Shown: in pieces, positions 1 through 7,873 of the stretch
Numbering within the stretch: the first letter of the stretch is position 1
How the letters are laid out: the number at the start of each line of letters is the position of its first letter
Assembly: GCA_964502465.1 (NCBI GenBank)
Contig: CAZCWX010000397.1
Coordinates: 1-29,010, forward strand
Source of the DNA: CAZCWX01 sp964502465
GTDB taxonomy: Bacteria > Desulfobacterota > Binatia > Bin18
Direction: 5' to 3'
Length of the DNA stretch: 29,010 nt
The notes under the pieces: generated by a model
The model's database searches: none
What the model was told of the DNA's origin: nothing
Seen by the model: only the letters and a program-made list of their open reading frames with translations
Position numbers and translations under genes: made by a program

Positions 1-729
1 GTGCGTGGGTCACAGCTCTACAGCATCCGCGCCAATTGGAAACTGTTAGTGGAGAACAGTTTCGACGGCTACCACGGCCTGCCGACTCATCAACGTTATC
101 TCCAATTTCTTGCCGAAACAGGGGGGCTGGACACCAGTGGCCGTTTCCCGGGAAGAGCACTGGCGTTCGGCAATGGTCACGCAGTGATCGAGTACGAACC
201 CCCATGGGGTCGTCTGGTGGCGCGTTGGAATCCCTCATTCGGCGAGACGAAAAAGGTGGAGATCGAGGCGTTATACAAAAAAATTGAGGACCGCTTCGGC
301 GCAGAATGGGCGTATCGTGTCACGCAGACAAGCCGAAATCTGCTGATCTTTCCCAACCTGATTATCAACGACATCATGTCGATCACGATTCGCACCTTCT
401 TCCCGGTATCGCCTGAGTACATGGAAGTCAGCGCCTGGGCGCTGGCTCCGCAAGAGGAGAGCGCAGAGAATCGCACCATTCGTCTGGATAACTTCTTGAC
501 TTTCCTCGGACCAGGCGGCTACGCGACGCCGGATGATGTGGAGATGTTGGAATCATGTCAAAAAGGATTTGCCAATCGCGAGGTGATGTGGTCGGATATT
601 TCGCGTGGGATGAATCGCGCTGAGCCGATTACGACCGATGAACTGCAAATACGAACATTCTGGCGGCGGTGGCATGAGTTGATCAACGGGACGCCAACTG
701 TCAAGACCATAGGACAACGAGCGGCATAG
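1..729 (+). CDS. Rieske-type aromatic ring-hydroxylating oxygenase, alpha subunit (3' part, cut by window edge)
   Basis: This is the catalytic half of the large subunit of a Rieske non-haem iron oxygenase, the family that hydroxylates aromatic rings with O2 and electrons from a reductase or ferredoxin. The visible 242 residues contain the mononuclear-iron signature: ANWKLLVEN, then Asp22-x2-His25-x4-His30, which matches the D-x2-H-x4-H pattern of naphthalene dioxygenase. A later Asp178/Asp179 in GPGGYATPDD is the likely third iron ligand. The Rieske [2Fe-2S] domain (CxH...CxxH) is absent because it lies before base 1. The GTG at base 1 is therefore probably an internal codon. The beta subunit follows at 884 on the same strand, so this is an alpha/beta-type oxygenase. 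The substrate cannot be named from the sequence. Confidence 0.88.
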   Translation: MRGSQLYSIRANWKLLVENSFDGYHGLPTHQRYLQFLAETGGLDTSGRFPGRALAFGNGHAVIEYEPPWGRLVARWNPSFGETKKVEIEALYKKIEDRFGAEWAYRVTQTSRNLLIFPNLIINDIMSITIRTFFPVSPEYMEVSAWALAPQEESAENRTIRLDNFLTFLGPGGYATPDDVEMLESCQKGFANREVMWSDISRGMNRAEPITTDELQIRTFWRRWHELINGTPTVKTIGQRAA

Positions 730-740
730 GGGAGGAGCGT

Positions 741-869
741 GCTTCGACAAGCCGGTTGTGCGCACATTCGAAGCCTGCCCTGAGCAAGGTCGAAGGGGGC
801 TCATCGCACGCGGTTATCTCAAAAGCGTTTCCCTGATTCCGTTCGCCCTGAGCCCGTCGAAGGGTGAAC
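741..869. repeat. Two degenerate copies of a GCCCTGAGC...GAAGGG palindromic repeat between alpha and beta subunit genes
   Basis: Bases 841-869 form an imperfect palindrome, GTTCgCCCT...AGGGtGAAC. Bases 777-799 carry a second, degenerate copy (GCCCTGAGC...GAAGGGGG). Further TTCGA-rich sequence lies at 743-772. This resembles the dispersed repeat with core CCCTGAG..TCGAAGGG found in many environmental bacterial genomes. It fills almost the whole spacer between the two subunit genes. Confidence 0.7.
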
Positions 870-883
870 AGTACTACGAACTT

Positions 884-1381
884 ATGGAAAACGAGTCACA
901 ACTTTCTGTCACCCGCCAGGCAATCGAAGACTTCCTCTATGAAGAAGCCGCGTTGCTTGATGAATGGCGTTTAGAGGACTGGTTAGAGCTACTCACTGAA
1001 GACGCCTCATACTACGTGCCGTCGACCGACATGCCTGACGGTGACCACAAATCGACCCTTTTCATCATTGCCGATGATACCGTGCGGATCCGTTCCCGCG
1101 TGAAACAATTGTTGGGACGTTTCGCCCATGCAGAGCACCCACATTCACGCACCCGGCGTCTGATCAGCAATGTGCGCATTCGCAGTGTAGAAGGCGAGAC
1201 GATCCGTGTGACTGCGAACTTTGCCGTGTATCGTACGCGTATGGAACAGCTCGACATATACGTAGGGCGGTACGAATACGTGCTCGTGCACAGGGATGGC
1301 AAATTCAAGATTCATGAACGCCGTGCGATTCTCGATCTGGATTCACTGCGGCCACAGGGGAAGGTGAGTATCATTCTTTAG
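884..1381 (+). CDS. Aromatic ring-hydroxylating dioxygenase, beta (small) subunit
   Basis: This 165-residue protein belongs to the ring-hydroxylating dioxygenase beta-subunit family (NTF2-like fold), which supports the alpha3beta3 hexamer and has no cofactor. Typical features are the N-terminal helix region (IEDFLYEEAALLDEWRLEDW), the acidic stretch LLTEDASYYVP, and the C-terminal strand KIHERRAILDLDSL. The length is normal for the family (about 160-190). I chose the ATG at 884 because homology begins there. The frame stays open upstream to a GTG at 758, but that extension only translates repeat DNA. No good ribosome binding site sits just before 884. The nearest purine-rich run, GAAGGGTGAA, is part of the repeat. 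A strong GGGGAGGAG follows the alpha stop codon at 730. Alpha and beta are presumably co-transcribed. Confidence 0.85.
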   Translation: MENESQLSVTRQAIEDFLYEEAALLDEWRLEDWLELLTEDASYYVPSTDMPDGDHKSTLFIIADDTVRIRSRVKQLLGRFAHAEHPHSRTRRLISNVRIRSVEGETIRVTANFAVYRTRMEQLDIYVGRYEYVLVHRDGKFKIHERRAILDLDSLRPQGKVSIIL

Positions 1382-1398
1382 GGCTCATAGGATCTCTA

Positions 1399-1471
1399 GA
1401 GTCTATAGGGTTCGTTGAGTCTTTTTTTTGCTGACCCAATAGACTCAATAGACTCAATAGACTCAATAGAC
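1399..1471. repeat. 9-bp minisatellite (GAC(C/T)CAATA) with a hairpin arm
   Basis: Four 9-base units run in tandem from 1433 to 1468 (GACCCAATA then three GACTCAATA), followed by a partial GAC. Bases 1399-1412 (GAGTCTATAGGGTT) match the reverse complement of 1433-1446 at 12 of 14 positions, so the segment can fold with a T-rich loop. It lies between the beta subunit stop and the amidohydrolase start, where it could also slow or end transcription. The same unit recurs inside the regulator gene at 27872-27925. Confidence 0.8.
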
Positions 1472-1488
1472 GTTATGAACGGCTGGCC

Positions 1489-2505
1489 GTGGTTGTGAAA
1501 GGGGGAATTAGAGAGTGCGCGCTATCGATAGATATGCACAACCACCTGATCGCTCCTGAGGTAGCGGACTTCCTCGCGCGGGAAGGGGAGAAATACGCCA
1601 CTCGCCTGGTTGAGCAGAACGGTCAACGCTTCTTTGTCATCCAAGACTCCGCCCGGCGACCATACAACGACAAAATCTCTCGGCCAGAGGCGCGCATCGC
1701 GGATATGGATACCGAAGGGGTTGGTATCCAGGCGGTGTCGTGCGTACCGTTTCTCATGTATCCGGAAGTGTCCGCTGATTTAGGACTTGCCATCGCGCAG
1801 GTCAATAATGATGTGCTGGCGACGATTGGTGCTCGCCTCTCGGATCGTTTTATGCCGCTGGCCTCCGTGCCGTTACAAGCCCCGGCTCTCGCTGCGCGTG
1901 AGCTGGAGCGAGCGGCAAAACTGGGGCTTCGCGGTGTGGAGATCCCTCCGCGTATTCAAGAACAGGGGCTCGACGAGTCACAGTTTGCTGTGTTTTGGGA
2001 GACGGCAGAGGCACTCCGGATGGTTGTGTGTATCCATCCATTTGAGGCCGCGCCGCACGGTGTGCTGGCGCGCTATGGCTTGGGTATTCTGGCTGGAAAC
2101 TTGTTCGACACTGGACTGGCGGCGGCAGTGCTGATCTATGGCGGGGTGTTTGAGCGCCATCCGAATCTGCGCGTGGTGTTGTACCATGCGGGCGGTGCGC
2201 TCCCCAGCCTGCTTGGTCGGCTCGATATGGGGTACGAACGCTTACCCGACTGTCGTGCGGCTATTCCGCGTCCGCCCTCGTCGTACATCAGTCAGTTGTG
2301 CTTTGATACGATTGCCTTTAATCCGCCAATGCTGCGCTATCTGGCTGAAACCTACGGCGCGGAACGTCTGGTCATCGGCACGGATTATCCGTTACCGGCT
2401 GGGGTCGCGCATCCGGTTGCAGAGGTGCAGGCGTTAGGCTTGCCTGCTGACGTGGAAACCGCGATCCTCAGCGGCAATGCTCGCCGTTTACTGCGCCTCG
2501 ATTGA
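1489..2505 (+). CDS. ACMSD-type metal-dependent amidohydrolase / decarboxylase (Amidohydro_2)
   Basis: This 338-residue TIM-barrel protein belongs to the amidohydrolase-2 family, which includes ACMSD, 2,6-dihydroxybenzoate decarboxylase and 5-carboxyvanillate decarboxylase. These enzymes use one divalent metal to decarboxylate or hydrolyse aromatic or ring-cleaved acids. The metal site is complete: His17-x-His19 (DMHNH), His183 (CIHPFE), His233 (YHAGG) and Asp299 (GTDYP). The start is uncertain. GTG at 1489 or GTG at 1495 both keep the HxH motif, and no clear ribosome binding site separates them. The gene follows a Rieske alpha/beta pair on the same strand, which suggests a decarboxylation step in aromatic breakdown. 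The exact substrate is unknown. Confidence 0.8.
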   Translation: MVVKGGIRECALSIDMHNHLIAPEVADFLAREGEKYATRLVEQNGQRFFVIQDSARRPYNDKISRPEARIADMDTEGVGIQAVSCVPFLMYPEVSADLGLAIAQVNNDVLATIGARLSDRFMPLASVPLQAPALAARELERAAKLGLRGVEIPPRIQEQGLDESQFAVFWETAEALRMVVCIHPFEAAPHGVLARYGLGILAGNLFDTGLAAAVLIYGGVFERHPNLRVVLYHAGGALPSLLGRLDMGYERLPDCRAAIPRPPSSYISQLCFDTIAFNPPMLRYLAETYGAERLVIGTDYPLPAGVAHPVAEVQALGLPADVETAILSGNARRLLRLD

Positions 2506-2562
2506 GCCAATCTTCTATAGTTCGATTTAGTGCCTATCCGAAGAACTACAGATACCTGATTC

Positions 2563-2636
2563 TGTCATTCTGAGCGAAGCGAAGAATCTTTGCCCTTGGC
2601 GTGGGGTTGGGATGTTTCGCTGCGCTCAACATGACA
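2563..2636. repeat. Palindromic dispersed repeat, TGTCATTCTGAGCGAAGC family (copy 1)
   Basis: The segment begins TGTCATTCTGAGCGAAGCGAA and ends TTCGCTGCGCTCAACATGACA, so the two ends are near-perfect inverted repeats. It sits between two convergent amidohydrolase genes, where the hairpin could act as a two-way transcription stop. A second copy lies at 18181-18241. This core occurs widely as an intergenic REP-like element in environmental genomes. Confidence 0.75.
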
Positions 2637-2662
2637 TCTTGAACTGTCATTCGGAGAGGCTC

Positions 2663-3811
2663 TTAGACCGGTAACGGCAAGTTATAGACCTTCGCCGCTG
2701 TCTCGTACAAAACCTTGCGCTGCAGGCTGCGATCGAGCCCACCGAGCGAGGCCTGCACCTGTTCGCGGATATTCGGATAGAGGCAGGTCGGGTGGGGGAA
2801 GTCCGTCTCAAACATGACGTTGTCTGCGCCTAGCAGTTCTATGTTACGGGCCGCGTTCTCGTTCTCAAACCAATACGAGGCGTAGATCTGGCGCTGGAAG
2901 TACTCGCGCGGTCGCAGCTTGAGCCCGCCGCGCTCAACCAGGTTCTGGTCCATCTGGTACTCACACGCCTCCAGCATAAAAGGAATCCAGCCGATGCCGC
3001 TCTCCACCGACACAAACTTGAGGCGCGGGAAGCGGTCGAGCAGACCACTAAAGATGAGTTGGGTGAGACAGCGCATGTTGTTCATGAAGAGCATCGTCGA
3101 GATGGCAGCGATGCCACGGTTGTTCTCCAGACCTGGCCACAGCGGAGGAATCGTACCCGAGCCGATATGGAAGTTGACAGGCAGGCCGCGCTCCTGGGCT
3201 TCGGCCCACAGCGGATCCCAATAGGGGTCGTTCAGATACGGCAGGTTCCAGGTCTCGGGGGCATCAGTCATGGTGAACCCGGTCAGGCTCAGTTGGTCGT
3301 GACAACGTCGCAGTTCCTTTACTGCCAGTTCAATATCCCAAAACGGTAGGAGAGCCTGCGGGTAGAGCCGACCGTGCCCAGCGCGCTGCAGATCACCCAT
3401 GGCGTCGTTGTAACCAGTGATGCAGAAGTTGCGCAGTTCGGCATCCGTAATCTTCATCATCTGGTTGCCGGCAAACCCGAGGACATTCGGGTAGAGGATC
3501 TGGGTGTGCAGGCCGAACTCATCCATGTATCGCAGGCGCGCCTCGGGCTGGGTCGCCGCCACGCTCATGTCCTCGAATCGCGGCAGGGAGATAACGCCGT
3601 AGACCTTTGACCCATCTTTGCGGATGACGGTAAACCCCGGCGGACCGAGGACCAGGTCTCCTACCATCCATTGCTCCCCTTCCTTATTCTCCTCAACGCG
3701 AGGAGCCAGGTCACGCAGTTTCTGTGGCGCCCGCGAGGTCCACAGATCGCGTGGCTCCGTGTAGTGCGTGTCGATATCAATGATCGGCATTGCTGCAAGC
3801 TCGGTGTCCAT
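2663..3811 (-). CDS. Amidohydrolase family 2 protein (TIM-barrel, metal-dependent)
   Basis: This 382-residue protein is a longer member of the amidohydrolase-2 family. Metal-site candidates in order are Asp14 and His16 (DIDTHYTEP), His215 (NFHIGSG) and Asp337 (FETDFPHPT). The position that is His in many relatives reads Glu270 in SVESGIGWIP, a variant seen in a large branch often annotated only as amidohydrolase. The ATG at 3811 is supported by AAGGAGGG seven bases upstream. It is convergent with the amidohydrolase at 1489-2505, so the two are not one operon, but both may act on aromatic acids. The fold is secure; the reaction (decarboxylation or hydrolysis) is not. Confidence 0.8.
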   Translation of the reverse strand: MDTELAAMPIIDIDTHYTEPRDLWTSRAPQKLRDLAPRVEENKEGEQWMVGDLVLGPPGFTVIRKDGSKVYGVISLPRFEDMSVAATQPEARLRYMDEFGLHTQILYPNVLGFAGNQMMKITDAELRNFCITGYNDAMGDLQRAGHGRLYPQALLPFWDIELAVKELRRCHDQLSLTGFTMTDAPETWNLPYLNDPYWDPLWAEAQERGLPVNFHIGSGTIPPLWPGLENNRGIAAISTMLFMNNMRCLTQLIFSGLLDRFPRLKFVSVESGIGWIPFMLEACEYQMDQNLVERGGLKLRPREYFQRQIYASYWFENENAARNIELLGADNVMFETDFPHPTCLYPNIREQVQASLGGLDRSLQRKVLYETAAKVYNLPLPV

Positions 3812-4290
3812 TGTTTCCCTCCTTGTGGTTTTTCCGAGGAGCCAGAGACTTTCCGCAGTCTTTAACGCTTCAGGTCTGCTCGCACCTCGTCTCTACCGAG
3901 ACTCATAGCTGATGACGAGAAGATCTTCAATTCAGTATTCTCCATTCTGCGACCTTGGCGAAACATACCGCAAAAGGCACCTCACCCCAATAAGCCTTGT
4001 TGAAAGAAGGGAGGTTACCTCTGGTGGGCGCAGGATGCAGGCAAAAAAGGCCAAGGAGGGATACACCTGACGGACGGTGTGCGAGGCGGGCTACTAATCT
4101 TTAGCTGGCCTCCAACACTGTGCAGACTTTTGTCGTTAATGTCGTTTCTGTCGTACTGCAAGATATCGATGAACGATGTTCAGTGGGTGCTTCACGACGC
4201 GGAGGCAGAACTGGATCCAGCACTGAAAAAAGACGGGCGACTGCTCACCTCTGTTCGCCACTCTCACCGATCCCTGCTAGGCGCAACTTT
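3812..4290. other. Gene-free stretch of 479 bases
   Basis: I see no supported gene here. Two overlapping plus-strand reading frames near 4079-4371 have no ribosome binding site and no recognisable motif, and they run into the 3' end of the opposing gene. The stretch holds the likely promoter and leader of the minus-strand amidohydrolase. Confidence 0.5.
3902..3930 (-). promoter_or_regulatory. Possible sigma70-type promoter for the 2663-3811 amidohydrolase
   Basis: Read on the minus strand, TTGAAG (3930-3925) is followed after 17 bases by TATGAG (3907-3902). Each hexamer matches the consensus at four of six positions. The start codon is about 90 bases downstream. This is a weak match and could be chance. 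Confidence 0.2.
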
Positions 4291-4798
4291 TTAGAACTTT
4301 TCGTCCGCCTCTTTCCGTGCGGCCTGTTTCAGGGCTTGGAGTCCCCTACGGTTAAAGGTTGCCTCTCCTAACCCCGGAATCTGAAGACGCAGCCCTGACG
4401 AGGCTCCCAAAACTTTTGATAACATATCTTCGCTCGGATGGCGTATAGGCTCACGGACTTCCCCTTCGGTAAACAAATTACGACTCAGCCGGTCTATGAG
4501 CTCTTTAGGAATGTCAGAGCCCTTTTCCTCTTTCCACTCCAGGGCCATCTCTACAACCCAACTCGCGCGATCGATGTCCAGATCAAGACGCTTGAGCCGA
4601 AATTCCTCATCTGCGTGCTGCTGAAACCATCGGTCATTCCACCGAATGTAGTAGATAACGGCAGCCGCGAATGCAGCTGCCGTTATGGGAACGCGGAGCA
4701 ACAGGTACCCCTGGTTTATTCCCGAAGGCGGGTACACCTGCTCCCAAAGTGCAAGAAACAGCAAGGCGCCTGCTCCACCGAGTAATGTAAAGAACAGG
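4291..4798 (-). pseudogene. 3' half of an IS-interrupted coiled-coil / two-TM protein gene
   Basis: This is the C-terminal portion of the gene whose 5' half is at 6057-6832. Reading in frame from the target-site duplication it gives AHVLFFTLLGGAGALLFLALW, which is a membrane helix. A short loop and a second helix (LLLRVPITAAAFAAAVIYYIRW) come next. A soluble tail of about 110 residues follows, ending QAARKEADEKF. An internal TTG at 4764 could in theory restart translation, but it has no convincing ribosome binding site, so this half is probably not made as a normal protein. I recognise no family. The gene is interrupted by the ISAs1-type element immediately upstream. Confidence 0.8.
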
Positions 4799-4808
4799 AC
4801 GTGCGCGG
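4799..4808. repeat. Left target-site duplication of the IS element
   Basis: ACGTGCGCGG at 4799-4808 matches ACATGCGCGG at 6057-6066 at nine of ten positions. ISAs1-family elements make 8-10 bp duplications. The single difference falls in the third base of a His codon and is silent. Confidence 0.8.
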
Positions 4809-6056
4809 TAGGGCAAACGCATCTTACGCAAACAAGACTCTGGTCAAATACTCGTCATCCCACGCGGCCTTGAGCCGTTTGACTTTGATACCATTGGAAC
4901 AGGTCGATTCTTGCCGCAGGAGACTCACCGCGAGATGACGCAAGACCGCGAAGTTCTCTGCCCCATGGTCCCGCCGCAGGCGGCTCTGGTCTTCCTGGAA
5001 CGCCACATCTAACACCCAGTGCAACCCATTCTCCACACTCCAGTGCGTCCGCACGGCCTCCCCAAACTGTGGCCCCCTGCCCGCCAAGCTCGTCAGATAA
5101 TAGTGCACTTCCACCGTGGTTTTCTCCCCTACCGTCCGCTGGCGCTCGACCATCCCCAGACTCTGTAAGCCCACCCAGTCTTGGATCTCGTGGAACCCGC
5201 TCAGATCCGAGACTAACCAATAGCGGCGCTCTTCCACCCGCCCATGTTTCTCCTCCAGCGTGTGATAATACTCGTGCGGCACCTCGGCAAACTGGCACCA
5301 CTGTGCCCAGCTAAAGAACCGCTGCACCTCCTCATAGAGCCGTCCGTGATTGGCCTTGAGGGTGAGCACGTAATCCGCCTCTTGCTCGACAATCGTGCGG
5401 GCAATCGTTTTCTGGCAGCCCATCGCCTCAATCGTTACAATGCACCCCTTAAGCTCTAACAACCGGAGCAAGACGGGAATCGCCGTAATCTCGTTCGACT
5501 TCTCGTCGACTTTCTGCTGCCCTAACACCACCCGATTGGCACTGGCCCACGCACTCACCATATGAATCGCCCCTTTGCCCGTCGCCCGATCAAAGGAACG
5601 GCGCAGGGTCTTCCCATCAATCGCTACCACCTCCCCCTGCGTCACCTCACTCACCGCCTGCATCCACCGCAGAAAACACTGCTGTAACTCCTCGGGCTTG
5701 AGCCGGGCGATCACCCGGGCAAAGGTGTCATGCGAGGGAATCCCATGGGGTAACGTTAAGAACTGCCGCAACCATTGCTCCTTGGCGCGCCCATACGCTT
5801 CCATCTCGACCCAGGTGTCCGCCCCACAAATCACCGCGCAGATCGCGATCACCAAGATATCCCTCAACAAGTGTAACTTCGTGCGGTCCACCCGGGGATC
5901 GCTCACCGTGGCAAAATACTCGTGAATCGAGGCTCCGGCAGTTGTGGGCATTGCTGTACCTCCTTTACGCTTGCGTGGCCGCTCAGCCTACCGCATGCTT
6001 GCCCTCCTGTCAGACTCCACCCGCGATTTTCCTCATGTTTTGATGCGTTCCCCCTA
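4809..6056 (-). mobile_element. Complete ISAs1-family insertion sequence (1248 bp)
   Basis: Terminal inverted repeats are TAGGGCAAACGCATC at 4809-4823 and, on the minus strand, TAGGGGGAACGCATC from 6056 to 6042. They match at 13 of 15 positions. One transposase gene fills the element and its stop codon directly abuts the left repeat. Size, single reading frame and the flanking 10-bp duplication all fit the ISAs1 family. The element lies inside a coding region and in the same orientation as the gene it breaks. Confidence 0.9.
4824..5951 (-). CDS. ISAs1-family transposase (H-repeat type)
   Basis: This 375-residue transposase resembles the E. coli H-repeat proteins. It has the N-terminal DPR.....LRDILVIAICAVICGAD region, then GIPSHDTFARV, AIDGKTLRRSFD, EKSNEITAIP, AMGCQKTIA and HWSVENGLHW. 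The expected catalytic triad is Asp112 in AIDGKT, the acidic residue in the AMGCQ motif, and Glu307 in HWSVEN. The second position reads Glu175 (TIEAMGCQ), where the family normally has Asp (TDAMGCQ or TIDAMGCQ), so activity is doubtful. The ATG at 5951 has AAAGGAGG nine bases upstream. Length is full for the family and there is no frameshift. Confidence 0.93.
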   Translation of the reverse strand: MPTTAGASIHEYFATVSDPRVDRTKLHLLRDILVIAICAVICGADTWVEMEAYGRAKEQWLRQFLTLPHGIPSHDTFARVIARLKPEELQQCFLRWMQAVSEVTQGEVVAIDGKTLRRSFDRATGKGAIHMVSAWASANRVVLGQQKVDEKSNEITAIPVLLRLLELKGCIVTIEAMGCQKTIARTIVEQEADYVLTLKANHGRLYEEVQRFFSWAQWCQFAEVPHEYYHTLEEKHGRVEERRYWLVSDLSGFHEIQDWVGLQSLGMVERQRTVGEKTTVEVHYYLTSLAGRGPQFGEAVRTHWSVENGLHWVLDVAFQEDQSRLRRDHGAENFAVLRHLAVSLLRQESTCSNGIKVKRLKAAWDDEYLTRVLFA

Positions 6057-6066
6057 ACATGCGCGG
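6057..6066. repeat. Right target-site duplication of the IS element
   Basis: ACATGCGCGG directly adjoins the right terminal repeat and pairs with ACGTGCGCGG at 4799-4808. Confidence 0.8.
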
Positions 6067-6832
6067 GAACCCGTTTTCGATTCGTAGTTTGGGTTAGTCG
6101 GAAATCCTTGTTGCGGTTTTCTATGAGCGTCTTTAGATCTTGGCGCAGTTGGCGGCGGGCATGTCGGCTGCTGCGGTCATCGAGAACTTTAAGCTTTTGG
6201 TCAAGGTCATTCTCACGGTCAGTGAGTTGTTCCTCCTTTTTTTGGAATTCCGCATCGAGCGCCTCGCGTCGCTTCGCAAAATCCTCTTCCAACCGATAGA
6301 CGAGCTTGTCGTGTTCCTTATCCAACTCTCGGCGATACTCTTCGTTCTGATGGATTAATTTTTCGTTCAATTGCTCAAGCCGAAAGAGGCCTTCCTCCCT
6401 TTTTGCATAGAAGGCGGCCAACTCAGGACCGAGAATCCGAGCTCGATTTAATGCAAGATCGTATGGCTGAAAATGCTTTCGAGTGGCGATGAGTAGCCGG
6501 GCGAGGGCTTCATGATCATGAGATGATTTCTCATCAATGCCTACGTGGACCTTGTCCCGCCCATCTTCGCGGGTAATCGTTAGTGACAAATTAAGGGACG
6601 GAAAGGTTGTACTGATCTGGTAAAAAATCTTGCTCTCGGTGCTTATCACTTGGTGAATCACCGGGTTCTGACCGATTTCACGAATTTGCGCTTCGATAGC
6701 TTTGTGGCCGCTAGCAAACTGCAGCGAGATTCTAGACTGGTCTGTTGACTCACACTCTTTACAGATAGAATAGATCGCCTTCAGCAGATTATCGTCTGAG
6801 GCTGCGAAGATATAAAAGTCCGTCCCTGCCAT
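6057..6832 (-). pseudogene. 5' half of an IS-interrupted coiled-coil / two-TM protein gene
   Basis: The first 258 residues of a protein of unknown function, broken by the ISAs1 element. Residues 1-130 look like a mixed alpha/beta domain (MAGTDFYIFAASDDN...). Residues about 145-245 are rich in Glu, Lys, Arg and Leu and should form a long coiled coil. The native frame reads TTNRKRVPAHV and then enters IS sequence. The open frame continues through the IS end for about 50 meaningless residues to 5903. Joining this half to 4291-4798, with one target duplication removed, gives a continuous 427-codon gene: sensor-like head, coiled coil, two membrane helices and a short tail. No close family is recognised. 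Confidence 0.8.
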
Positions 6833-6993
6833 GGTATCCGCTCACCGTTGTGGGGGTGTGGTTTCCTCACTCACCATTGGAGATAAACTACATGTTCCCA
6901 ATAATTTTCCGAGTACTAGCACTTTTATTCTACCACACCTACGGACACCCTACCTGCCCGCAATCTCTTTTTGGGTATAGGGCGGGCCAGAGG

Positions 6994-7272
6994 TCAAAGA
7001 TTTTCTTGTCTCTGGCGTTTGGAAAAGTTCTTCAGCCAGTGAATCCATCGGTTTGGTGACTCCGCGACTGTGATGGTCCCGATTACCAGCAAAATTGCCG
7101 CAGTGAGCAGCAACGTACCGAGGAGGGACCGCCCGACCACAAAGGCCACAACGCCACAGATCACAAGGCCAGCCGCGAACGTTACAGCAAGCATGAGTGC
7201 CATCATGAAGATGAGCGTCGCACGGAGGAGGCGCAGCTTAACACGTAGGCGGTTCCGCAATCGGCGCATCAT
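6994..7272 (-). CDS. Small hypothetical membrane protein with two TM helices
   Basis: A 92-residue protein begins with a strongly basic stretch (MMRRLRNRLRVKLRLLRA). Two hydrophobic segments of about 20 residues follow, at roughly 19-45 and 49-68. The end is a basic tail (HWLKNFSKRQRQENL). By the positive-inside rule both ends would face the cytoplasm. Two adjacent ATG codons at 7272 and 7269 could serve as start; AGAGG lies just upstream. It has no recognisable family. It lies between the IS-broken gene and a toxin/antitoxin remnant, all on the minus strand. It is plausible as a gene but is not proven. Confidence 0.5.
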   Translation of the reverse strand: MMRRLRNRLRVKLRLLRATLIFMMALMLAVTFAAGLVICGVVAFVVGRSLLGTLLLTAAILLVIGTITVAESPNRWIHWLKNFSKRQRQENL

Positions 7273-7857
7273 TGCCTCTATATCCCTACTCCCCGCTTAT
7301 TCTCAAGTCAAAGATGCGCTTGTCTCTAGCGTCTTTGGTGTCTTTGTCGATACGGAAGAGCTAGTCCCTATGGTTCTTTCACTGACCGAGGGGGTCTTTG
7401 CAAGTTGTTTCTTTTTTGTGTCTCGTTCATGCGCTGAGGTAACGTAGTATAGGTATTATGTTACCCGACTTCGGAACGTTTATTCGAGTGCTGCCGTACG
7501 AACTGTCGCGTCGCCTGCATCACTAGAGTTGAAAAGTACACATACGCATAAAATGAAAGCGCTCCATTTTTTAGACGGGGCGCTTCTGCTGATGTGAAGG
7601 GTACAGTTCAGCAAATCGGCATAACTATACAAAGCTCTCCCTATCAGACGGAGGTATTCTGCGGGCTGATATGGAGATATCAGGCACAACTGGCGGGATT
7701 TTTACAGAGAAAAGGCTTGACAATGTCGGTGGTCCTAGGGGATATTCCCGAGATTTTGTGTGATTGTGCTTGTGAATGGATATCGGGATAGGCAGCCAAG
7801 TTAAGCGGCCGGACGGCCGCTTGGCGAGGGCGCGGAGCAGGCCTCCGGTATCGGCGA
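7273..7857. other. Stretch without an intact gene, holding a toxin gene remnant
   Basis: No intact gene is supported in these 585 bases. The right end carries the truncated VapC start (described separately). Bases 7557-7565 and 7577-7585 are a near-perfect 9-bp inverted repeat (AAGCGCTCC / GGGGCGCTT) around a T-rich loop. It has no trailing T run, so it is not a convincing terminator. Short frames on both strands lack ribosome binding sites and motifs. Confidence 0.5.
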
Positions 7858-7873
7858 TCAGCGCTCCCGCCAC
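7790..7873 (-). pseudogene. VapC-type PIN-domain toxin, N-terminal fragment only
   Basis: From a GTG at 7873 the frame reads MAGALIADTGGLLRALA and then KRPSGRLTW, a typical start for VapC ribonucleases. The first catalytic Asp is present (Asp8 in IADTGG). After about residue 28 the similarity stops and the frame continues into unrelated residues to a stop at 7625. The remaining PIN acidic residues are missing, so this cannot be an active nuclease. The start overlaps the end of the antitoxin gene by 16 bases, as in intact vapBC operons, which supports the identification. Confidence 0.6.

Noticed and set aside
1433..1471. The tandem 9-bp units as a CRISPR array
   Set aside because: Units are contiguous without spacers and far too short; no cas genes are present.
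4079..4371. Two overlapping short plus-strand frames in the gap after the amidohydrolase
   Set aside because: They have no ribosome binding site and no recognisable motif, and they run into the opposing 3' end of the IS-split gene.
7557..7585. Inverted repeat AAGCGCTCC / GGGGCGCTT as a terminator
   Set aside because: No T run follows on either strand and no intact gene ends just before it.
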